Source: RYN-230 sp963711705 (GTDB lineage Bacteria > Actinomycetota > Actinomycetes > Streptosporangiales > Streptosporangiaceae). Taken from it: DNA of 64,000 nucleotides. Below, piece after piece: positions 43,174 to 50,238 of this stretch. The notes beneath the pieces are model-generated. The model saw only the letters and a program-made list of their open reading frames with translations, did not search any database and had not been told where the DNA came from. A program made the translations under genes and the position numbers. The first letter of the stretch is position 1. Each line of letters begins with the position of its first letter. Location of the stretch: positions 1 through 64,000 of the forward strand of contig CAVQFM010000009.1 in NCBI GenBank assembly GCA_963711705.1, written 5' to 3'.

Positions 43174-43843
43174 TCACCCGGCGGGGGTGAGGCCTTCCGG
43201 GGCGCCGACCGGCGGGCCGCCGTCGCGGTACAGCCCGCGCTTGGCGATGTACTGCACCACCCCGTCCGGGACCAGGTACCAGACCGGCTCGCTCGCGCCG
43301 ACCCGCTGCCGGCACTCGGTCGAACGAGATCGACAGCGCCGGTATCTCGACCAGGCTGATCTCATCATTGGGCAGGCCCTGCCTGCTCAGCCGGTGCCCG
43401 GGCCGGGTGCAGCCGACGAAGTGGGCCATCTTGAACAGCTCGGCCGCGTCCTGCCAGGACATCATCTTCGACAGCGCGTCCGCGCCGGTGATGAAGTAGA
43501 ACTCGACCTGCTCGCCGCGCAGTGTCCGCAGGTCACGCAGCGTGTCGATGGTGTACGTGGGCCCGGGCCGCTCGATGTCCACCCGGCTGACCGAGAACCG
43601 CGGGTTCGACGCGGTGGCGATCACCGTCATCAGGTAGCGGTCCTCGGACGGGGACACCTTCCGTCCTTCCTTCTGCCACGGCTGGCCGGTGGGCACGAAC
43701 ACCACCTCATCCAGCGCGAAGAAGTGCGCCACCTCGCTCGCGGCCACCAGGTGGCCGTGGTGGATCGGGTCGAACGTGCCGCCCATGATCCCCAGCCGCG
43801 GCGCCCGGGCCGGTTTCCGCGGCGCCGCCGCACCATCAGTCAT
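43174..43843 (-). CDS. nadD: Nicotinate-nucleotide adenylyltransferase, with an apparent single-base frameshift
   Basis: From ATG 43843 the frame shows IMGGTFDPIHHGHLVAASEV (the H-x-G-H nucleotidyltransferase motif), FVPTGQPWQKEGRKVSPSED, and YFITGADALSKMMSWQDAAE through SLVEIPALSISF. At about 43320-43326 the frame shifts, and the conserved end continues STECRQRVGASEPVWYLVPD, GVVQYIAKRGLYRDGG to the stop at 43174. One extra T explains it. NadD makes deamido-NAD and is essential, so an assembly error is much more likely than a null allele. The corrected product is about 222 residues. Confidence 0.92.
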
Positions 43844-43881
43844 GACGTGACTCTAGGCCACCACGGCCGGCCCGCATGGAC

Positions 43882-45195
43882 TCAGCCCAGCCCGGGTACC
43901 GGCGGCTCGCCGCTGGCCCACCGGACCACCCGGACCGCCTTGCCGACCTCGGTGCGCGGCACCGCGCCCGCGGGCAGCACCCGGACCTGGACGCGGACCC
44001 CCAGCTCGGCCCGCAGCCGCGTCTCCAGCTCCTCCTGCCCGGCCGGCTCCGCCACCGCGGTGCGGTACTCGCACAGCGCCACCAGCTCCGGCGCATCTCC
44101 CCGCTCGTCCACCACCAGCAGGTAGTCGGGGCTAACCGACGGGTGCCCGAGCAGGACCCGCTCCACCTCGCTGGGGTAGACGTTCACCCCACGGATCACC
44201 AGCATGTCGTCCCGGCGGCCGGTGATCTGGCTCATCCGCACCAGCGTGCGGCCGCACGGGCACGGGTCGCGGCGCAGCGCGGCAATGTCCCCGGTCCGGT
44301 AGCGCAGCAGCGGCATGGCCTCCCGGGTCAAGCTGGAGAACACCAGCTCCCCAGGAGTGCCGTCGGGCACCGGCGCGGCGGTCACCGGGTCGATGGCCTC
44401 GACCAGGAAGTGGTCCTCGTTGACGTGCAGCCCGTCCGCGGCCTGATAGCACTCGGCGGCCACGCCCGGGCCGATGATCTCGGACAGCCCGTAGATGTCC
44501 AGCGCGCGCAGCCCGAGCAGCTCCTCGATGCGCACCCGCAGCTGGGCCGACCACGGCTCGGCGCCGAACACCCCGGCGCGCAGCGACAACCCGTTACCCG
44601 GGCCCAGCCCGGCCTCGGCCAGCGCCTCCCCCAGCCGGATCGCATACGACGGGGTGCAGGTCAGGATGTCCGGGGCCAGGTCCCGGATCAGCGTGACCTG
44701 CCGCGGCGTCATCCCGCCGGAGGCCGGCACGACCGCGGCGCCCAGCGCGACCGCGCCCTGGTGAATGCCCAGCCCGCCGGTGAACAGCCCGTACCCGTAC
44801 GCGTTGTGGATCAGGCTGCCCGCGTCCGCGCCCGCCGCGGCCAGCGCCCGCGCGCACATCCGCGCCCACAGGTCCAGGTCGCGGCGGGTATACCCGACCA
44901 GCGTCGGCCGCCCGCCGGTACCGCTCGACCCGTGGAACACGACCACTTCCGTCCGGTCCACGCCCAGCAGGCCAAACGGATACGCGGCCCACAGATCCTT
45001 CTTCTCGGCCAGCGGCAGCCGGGGCAGATCGTCTAGACCTATATCCCTTCCGCGGTCCACGCCCGCCAGCCGGAGCCTGCCGCCCAGCACGCCATCCGCC
45101 GCCAGCAGCCGGTCCACCAGGCCCCGCAAGCGGTCTTCCTGCAGCTCAGCGCGCTGACCAGCGGGCATCGACTCGGCCTCAGGCTCGAACATCAT
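43882..45195 (-). CDS. Phenylacetate-CoA ligase-like AMP-binding enzyme
   Basis: The protein is 437 residues from ATG 45195. Adenylate-forming motifs of the PaaK family are present: VVVFHGSSGTGGRPTLVGYT (P-loop-like A3), IHNAYGYGLFTGGLGIHQG, IYGLSEIIGPGVAAEC, LLRYRTGDIAALRRDPCPCG and MLVIRGVNVYPSEVERVLL. PaaK activates aryl acids as CoA thioesters. No phenylacetate catabolic genes are adjacent, so the acid used is unknown. The gene lies 38 bases before nadD on the same strand. Confidence 0.88.
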   Translation of the reverse strand: MMFEPEAESMPAGQRAELQEDRLRGLVDRLLAADGVLGGRLRLAGVDRGRDIGLDDLPRLPLAEKKDLWAAYPFGLLGVDRTEVVVFHGSSGTGGRPTLVGYTRRDLDLWARMCARALAAAGADAGSLIHNAYGYGLFTGGLGIHQGAVALGAAVVPASGGMTPRQVTLIRDLAPDILTCTPSYAIRLGEALAEAGLGPGNGLSLRAGVFGAEPWSAQLRVRIEELLGLRALDIYGLSEIIGPGVAAECYQAADGLHVNEDHFLVEAIDPVTAAPVPDGTPGELVFSSLTREAMPLLRYRTGDIAALRRDPCPCGRTLVRMSQITGRRDDMLVIRGVNVYPSEVERVLLGHPSVSPDYLLVVDERGDAPELVALCEYRTAVAEPAGQEELETRLRAELGVRVQVRVLPAGAVPRTEVGKAVRVVRWASGEPPVPGLG

Positions 45196-45317
45196 CGTTC
45201 CTCCCGGCGCTTTCCCCGCACCTTCCAGGGACCTGACCAGCTTCGCACAACGGGCCCGGCCCGATTGGTGGAGCTAGGCCGGCCGGCGTAGCTCCAGACA
45301 CCGCCTAGCATGGCTGC

Positions 45318-46361
45318 ATGACCTCTGTGCCGGATCGTGCCCGCGTCCGCCTGCCGGGGATTAGCTCGCGTGCCTACGAGCATCCCGCAGACCGCTCGGC
45401 GCTGGTAGCTTTGCGCAAACTCACCGGCTTTGACGTGCTGCTGCGCCGTCTGGCCGGGCTGTTCAGCGACCGGAGCCTGCGGTTGCTGTTCCTGGCCAGC
45501 TCAGTGCGGGCGTCCAACGAGCAGTTCCCGGACCTGTACCAGCTGCTGCTGGACGGGTCGGCCATCCTCGACCTGCCTGAGGTTCCCGAGCTCTACATCT
45601 CCCAGGACCCGCTGCCCAACGCGATGACGCTCGGGTCCGACAAGCCGTTCATCGTGATCACCACCGGCCTGCTCGACCTGCTGGACGCCGAGGAGCACCG
45701 GTACGTGATCGGGCACGAGCTCGGGCATGTGCTGTCCGGGCACGCGGTGTACCGGACCATGCTGTACCACCTGACCCGGCTGGCCACCCGGCTGGCCTGG
45801 TTCGCCATCGGCTACATCGGCCTGCGGGTGATCATCGCCGGGCTGGAGGAGTGGTACCGCAAGTCCGAGCTGTCCTGCGACCGGGCGGGCGTGCTGGCCA
45901 GCCAGGATCCCGCGGCCGGGCGCCGGGCGCTGATGAAGATCGCCGGTGGCTCGCGGATGTCCGAGCTGAGCCCGGACGAGTTCCTGAAGCAGGCCCGCGA
46001 GTACGACGCCGTCCCGGATGTGCGCGAGGGCCTGCTGAAGCTGCTGCAGATGCAGGGCACCACGCACCCGTTCGCGGTGGTGCGGTTCGCCGAGCTGGAC
46101 CGCTGGGTGGCCGACGGCGAGTACGAGAACATCCTGGCGGGCAACTACCCGCGCCGGGATGACGACAGCAACGCCAAGATGGGTGACGAGTTCCTGGCCG
46201 CGGCCAGGTCCTACCAGGAGTCCTGGAACCGGTCGGAAGACCCGTTCATCGGCCTGGTCAAGGGCGTCGCCGAGACCGCGGCGGGAGCCGGGGAGCGGCT
46301 GTTCGAGGGCATCTTCGGCCGGCGCGGCGGCGGGACCGGCGGCGGGAGCAGTGACAACTAG
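45318..46361 (+). CDS. M48-family zinc metalloprotease
   Basis: The protein is 347 residues from ATG 45318. The zinc motif is YVIGHELGHVLSGHAVY (HExxH), followed by one or two membrane segments (LAWFAIGYIGLRVIIAGLEE) and the third-ligand region YRKSELSCDRAGVL. It is related to HtpX-type membrane proteases. The C-terminus is glycine-rich (RRGGGTGGGSSDN) and its stop overlaps the end of convergent proB by four bases. Confidence 0.9.
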   Translation: MTSVPDRARVRLPGISSRAYEHPADRSALVALRKLTGFDVLLRRLAGLFSDRSLRLLFLASSVRASNEQFPDLYQLLLDGSAILDLPEVPELYISQDPLPNAMTLGSDKPFIVITTGLLDLLDAEEHRYVIGHELGHVLSGHAVYRTMLYHLTRLATRLAWFAIGYIGLRVIIAGLEEWYRKSELSCDRAGVLASQDPAAGRRALMKIAGGSRMSELSPDEFLKQAREYDAVPDVREGLLKLLQMQGTTHPFAVVRFAELDRWVADGEYENILAGNYPRRDDDSNAKMGDEFLAAARSYQESWNRSEDPFIGLVKGVAETAAGAGERLFEGIFGRRGGGTGGGSSDN

Positions 46362-47647
46362 GCCGGCGGGCGGCGGCTGCTGGCCGGCCGGGCCCCGGCC
46401 CGGTGGCTGCTGGCCGGCTGTCCCCCGGCCGGGTGGCTGCTGGCCGCCCGGCGGGGGGAGCCGCCGCGGCGGCGCGGGCCGCCCAGCAGCACCAGGCCGT
46501 CCCGGTGCACGATCTCCCGCTCGTACTCCGGCCCGCGTTCCGCGGCCAGGTCGCGGGTAGACCGGCCCATCATCGCCGGGATCTCCGTGGCGTCGTAGTT
46601 GACCAGGCCGCGGGCGATCACCTGGCCCTCCGGGTCGCACAGGTCGACCGGGTCGCCCGCCTCGAAACCACCGTCCACGCCGGTGATCCCCGCAGGCAGC
46701 AGGGAGGCGCGGCCCGACTCGATCGCCGCCGCCGCCCCGTCGTCGAGCCGCAGGCTGCCCCGGGCGACGGCCGCGTGGGCCAGCCACAGCTGCCGCGCCC
46801 CGGGCCGCCGCCCGCCCGGCGCGAAGTAGGTCCCGGCCGGCTGCCCGTCCAGGGCTGACCGCGCCGCGGCGGCGCTCGCCACCACGGTCGGGATGCCCGC
46901 CTCGGTGGCGATCAGGGCCGCGTCCACCTTGGTCACCATGCCGCCGGTGCCCACCGCGATGGCCCCGGTGGCGCTGGCCCGGCCCAGGGTGACCCCGGCC
47001 AGGTCGGCCTGGCTGCGCACCTCGGGGATGAGCCGCGCGCCGGGCCGCCGCGGGTCGGCATCGTACAGGCCGTCCACGTCGGACAGCAGGACCAGCGCGC
47101 CGGCCCGGACCACGTGCGCGACCAGCGCGGCCAGCCGGTCGTTGTCGCCGAACCTGATCTCGTCGGTGGCCACCGTGTCGTTCTCGTTGACGATTGGCAG
47201 CACACCCAGTTCCAGCAGCCGGCTCAGCGTCCGCTGGGCGTTGCGGTAGTGCGCCCGGCGCATCAGGTCGTCCGCGCTGAGCAGCACCTGCCCGGTGCGC
47301 ACGCCGTGCCGGGCGAACGCCGCGGTGTACCGGGCGACCAGCAGCCCCTGCCCGACACTGGCCGCCGCCTGCTGGGTGGCCAGGTCGCGCGGCCGGCGGG
47401 GCAGCCCGAGCGGGGCCAGCCCGGCCGCGATCGCCCCGGACGAGACCAGCACCACCTGGCGGCCACTGGCCACCCGGGCGGCCAGTGTGTCGGCCAGCGC
47501 CGCGATCCGCCCCTCGTCGATCCCGCCCTCGTCCGTGGTCAGCGACGACGACCCAACCTTGACCACCACCCGGTCCGCGGACGCAATATCACCCCGCCCG
47601 CGCGCACTCCCCGCCCCGGTATCGCTCGTGGCCCCCTTCGTGATCAT
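46358..47647 (-). CDS. proB: Glutamate 5-kinase
   Basis: The protein is 429 residues from ATG 47647. The kinase domain has VVVKVGSSSLTTDEGGIDEG, QVVLVSSGAIAAGLAPLGLP, PIVNENDTVATDEIRFGDND, ALVLLSDVDGLYDADPRRPG and VGTGGMVTKVDAALIATEAG. A C-terminal PUA domain follows (SLLPAGITGVDGGFEAGDPV). The last 50 residues are a serine/proline/arginine tail. ProB phosphorylates glutamate, the first step of proline synthesis. The ATG used here lies in a long palindrome; a later in-frame start near codon 20 is possible. It is next to obgE, as is typical. Confidence 0.93.
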   Translation of the reverse strand: MITKGATSDTGAGSARGRGDIASADRVVVKVGSSSLTTDEGGIDEGRIAALADTLAARVASGRQVVLVSSGAIAAGLAPLGLPRRPRDLATQQAAASVGQGLLVARYTAAFARHGVRTGQVLLSADDLMRRAHYRNAQRTLSRLLELGVLPIVNENDTVATDEIRFGDNDRLAALVAHVVRAGALVLLSDVDGLYDADPRRPGARLIPEVRSQADLAGVTLGRASATGAIAVGTGGMVTKVDAALIATEAGIPTVVASAAAARSALDGQPAGTYFAPGGRRPGARQLWLAHAAVARGSLRLDDGAAAAIESGRASLLPAGITGVDGGFEAGDPVDLCDPEGQVIARGLVNYDATEIPAMMGRSTRDLAAERGPEYEREIVHRDGLVLLGGPRRRGGSPRRAASSHPAGGQPASSHRAGARPASSRRPPA

Positions 47648-47694
47648 GACTTAGGGGCCACTCTTTTAGCCCCAACCTCATGATCACGAAGGGG
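47633..47694. repeat. Perfect 17-base inverted repeat overlapping the proB start
   Basis: CCCCTTCGTGATCATGA at 47633-47649 is exactly complementary to 47678-47694. Inside it, GGGGC and GCCCC (47654-47658, 47669-47673) form a second stem. The proB start ATG (47645-47647) lies in one arm, so folding in mRNA would hide it. It may be a translational switch or an intergenic palindromic repeat. Confidence 0.85.
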
Positions 47695-47845
47695 AGGCCG
47701 GGCTGGTGGGGCTGGTGGGGCTGGTGTGCTAAATGGGGTTGCGGGGTGAGTGACGGGGGTGGGGCGGGCTCGCTGCCACCACCAAGCGTGGGTCATTGGG
47801 CTGGCTGGGGGTGGGGCCGGGGCGGGTGACACCGGGAGGTGGGGG

Positions 47846-49228
47846 TCATCGGGACAGGCGGCGGTCGGTGCCGCGCGGGCCCAGGCCGTGCTGCTCCCCG
47901 GAGGGGATGTCGGGGGCCCAGTCGAACACGACCGCGTCCTCCCCGTTACCGATCAGCACCTCGGCTCCGTCGTCCGCGCCCGCCCCGGCCAGCGCCTCTT
48001 CCACGCCGAGCTTGGCCAGCCGGTCGGCCAGGTAGCCGACGGCCTCCTCGTTGGCGAAGTCGGTCTGCTGCACCCAGCGCCACGGCTTGGCCCCGCGCAC
48101 CAGGAAGGCGTTGGGGCCGGTCTGCTCGATCTCGAACTCGGGGCCACTGGTGGGCTGCGGCCGGATGATCCGCCGGGTCGGCTCGGCCGCCGGGGCGGCC
48201 GAGCGGACCTCGGCCACCACCGCGGCGATGGCGAAGGCCAGCTCACGCAGGCCCTCCCGGGTTGCCGCGGACACCTGGCACACGGTCAGCCCACGCCGGG
48301 CGAGGACCCCGGCCGCCTGGCCGGCCACGGCCCGCGCGGCGGGCAGGTCGACCTTGTTGAGCGCGACGATCCGCGGCCGGCCGCGCAGGTCCGCGCCGGT
48401 GACATCCTCATAGGCGGCGAGTTCCGCCTCGATCACGTCGAAGTCGGCGACCGGGTTACGGCCCGGGTCGCCGCTCATCTCGGGGGCGGCGCAGTCGAGC
48501 ACGTGGACCAGCACCGCGCACCGTTCGACGTGCCGCAGGAAGTCCAGGCCCAGCCCCTTGCCCTGGCTGGCGCCGGGGATGAGGCCGGGCACGTCGGCGG
48601 CGACGAACTGGACGTCCCCGGCCTCGACCACGCCCAGGTGCGGGGTGAGCGTGGTGAACGGATAGTCGCCGACCTTGGGCCGGGCCGCGGACATCGCGCC
48701 GATCAGCGAGGACTTGCCCGCGTTAGGGAAGCCCACCAGCCCGGCGTCAGCCACCGTCTTCAGCTCGAGCACCAGGGACAGTCCGGCGCCGGGCTCGCCG
48801 CGCAGGGCGAACCCGGGGGCCTTGCGCCGCGCGGAGGCGAGCGCGGCGTTGCCCAGCCCGCCCCGGCCGCCTTCGGCCGCGACGAACCGGGTGCCGGCGC
48901 CGACCAGGTCAGCCAGGACTTCCCCGTCCTCGGTGGTGACCGCAGTACCGTCCGGGACCTGGATCACCAGGTCGGCTCCGGCCGCGCCGTTCCGGTTGGA
49001 CCCGGAGCCCTGCTTGCCGTTGCCGGCCCGGCGCACCGGGCGGCGGTGGAAGTCCAGCAGGGTGGCCACGCTCGGGTGCACTTCGAGGACCACGTCCCCG
49101 CCACGCCCGCCGTTACCCCCATCCGGGCCGCCGAGCGGCTTGAACTTCTCCCGGTGCACGGAGGCACAGCCGTGCCCGCCGTCGCCCGCTTTGATGCGCA
49201 GGAGTGCCCGGTCCGCGAACTCCGCCAT
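47846..49228 (-). CDS. obgE: Obg-family GTPase
   Basis: The protein is 460 residues from ATG 49228 (GGAAGGAG upstream). The glycine-rich Obg fold (GHGCASVHREKFKPLGGPDG, GNGGRGGDVVLEVH) is followed by the G domain: G1 GFPNAGKSSLIGAMS, switch region KVGDYPFTTLTPHLGVV, G3 DVPGLIPGASQGKGLG, G4 NKVDL. A C-terminal OCT domain follows (GPNAFLVRGAKPWRWVQQTD). Obg controls ribosome assembly and growth/differentiation in actinomycetes. It forms the classical rplU-rpmA-obgE-proB order. Confidence 0.97.
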   Translation of the reverse strand: MAEFADRALLRIKAGDGGHGCASVHREKFKPLGGPDGGNGGRGGDVVLEVHPSVATLLDFHRRPVRRAGNGKQGSGSNRNGAAGADLVIQVPDGTAVTTEDGEVLADLVGAGTRFVAAEGGRGGLGNAALASARRKAPGFALRGEPGAGLSLVLELKTVADAGLVGFPNAGKSSLIGAMSAARPKVGDYPFTTLTPHLGVVEAGDVQFVAADVPGLIPGASQGKGLGLDFLRHVERCAVLVHVLDCAAPEMSGDPGRNPVADFDVIEAELAAYEDVTGADLRGRPRIVALNKVDLPAARAVAGQAAGVLARRGLTVCQVSAATREGLRELAFAIAAVVAEVRSAAPAAEPTRRIIRPQPTSGPEFEIEQTGPNAFLVRGAKPWRWVQQTDFANEEAVGYLADRLAKLGVEEALAGAGADDGAEVLIGNGEDAVVFDWAPDIPSGEQHGLGPRGTDRRLSR

Positions 49229-49340
49229 GACACTCCTTCCTGCTGCGTCCTGGGCCGGCCAGTGCCGGTCCGTCCGGTACATGCGTCAGGGGTGGACCGG
49301 GCCCCGGTCCACCCCTGACCTAAATCGCTGCTGGGCGGGC

Positions 49341-49625
49341 CTAATGCGCCGCCGGGCTGCCGTCCCGGGGCCCGGGCCCGGCCACGATGCTTATCGCCCG
49401 GCGGCGGCGCACGCTGCCAAACTCGACGGTACCGCTGACCAGGGCGAACAGCGTGTCATCACTCCCCCGGCCGACACCGGGCCCGGGGTGGAAGTGCGTG
49501 CCACGCTGGCGCACGATGATCTCGCCCGCGTTGACCCGCTGGCCGCCGAAGCGCTTGACGCCAAGGCGCTGCGCCGCGGAGTCGCGGCCGTTCCGGCTGG
49601 ACGATGCACCTTTCTTGTGAGCCAC
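49341..49625 (-). CDS. rpmA: 50S ribosomal protein L27
   Basis: The protein is 94 residues from GTG 49625, one base after the rplU stop. The diagnostic start AHKKGASSSRNGRDSAAQRL is followed by GVKRFGGQRVNAGEIIVRQR, GTHFHPGPGVGRGSDDTLFA. The C-terminus is a few residues longer than the usual 85-88. An in-frame extension upstream of GTG 49625 overlaps rplU and is not part of L27. Confidence 0.97.
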   Translation of the reverse strand: MAHKKGASSSRNGRDSAAQRLGVKRFGGQRVNAGEIIVRQRGTHFHPGPGVGRGSDDTLFALVSGTVEFGSVRRRRAISIVAGPGPRDGSPAAH

Positions 49626-49626
49626 G

Positions 49627-49989
49627 TCAGCTCTCCTTCTTCGCGGCGCGGGACTTGGCCGCACCGGCCTTCGCGGTCTTCGCGGAACCGATGCCGGTGA
49701 TCTTCAGCTGGGTGTAGTGCTGCCGGTGACCCAGCCGCCGCCGGTAACCAGTCTTGTTCCGGTAGTGGATCATGTTGATCTTGGGGCCGGCCACCGGGCC
49801 CAGGATCTCCGCGGTGACCTGGAAGCCACCGAGCTCGGCCGGGTCGCTGATGACCTTGCCGTCATCGACAACGAGCAACGCCGGCAGGGTAACGCTGGAG
49901 CCGATGTCACCGGCCACCGTGTTGACGGTCAGAACGTCGTCTACCGCCGCCTTCTCCTGCCTGCCACCGCAGCGCACGATCGCGTACAC
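49627..49989 (-). CDS. rplU: 50S ribosomal protein L21
   Basis: The protein is 120 residues from GTG 49989. It begins YAIVRCGGRQEKAAVDDVLT and has ILGPVAGPKINMIHYRNKTG, YRRRLGHRQHYTQLKITGIG, typical of L21. A lysine/alanine tail (SAKTAKAGAAKSRAAKKES) extends it beyond the usual ~103 residues. It is the first gene of rplU-rpmA. Confidence 0.97.
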   Translation of the reverse strand: MYAIVRCGGRQEKAAVDDVLTVNTVAGDIGSSVTLPALLVVDDGKVISDPAELGGFQVTAEILGPVAGPKINMIHYRNKTGYRRRLGHRQHYTQLKITGIGSAKTAKAGAAKSRAAKKES

Positions 49990-50238
49990 CGAGAACTCGC
50001 TCTCTGCCTTATGCGGCTAAGCCGCGGCCTGTCTCCTCAGGGCGGCCGGGCCGCCTGGCCTCTCGTCCGGGTTATGCCTGCGCGGGCCCACCGCGCCGCC
50101 CGCGCGAGCGGGATGGCATAACGACGAGGGCCTGCCTGCGTTGCACACGTCACCCTTGGGGCCGAGATGGCCCCGGATTCACGCTGTGCGCCGACCACTC
50201 AGGTTATCAGAAAAGCAGTACCCCTCATCCCGCCGCGA

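Noticed and set aside
47750..49318. A 522-codon plus-strand open frame opposite obgE
   Set aside because: It is a shadow of obgE. Obg motifs are complete on the minus strand.
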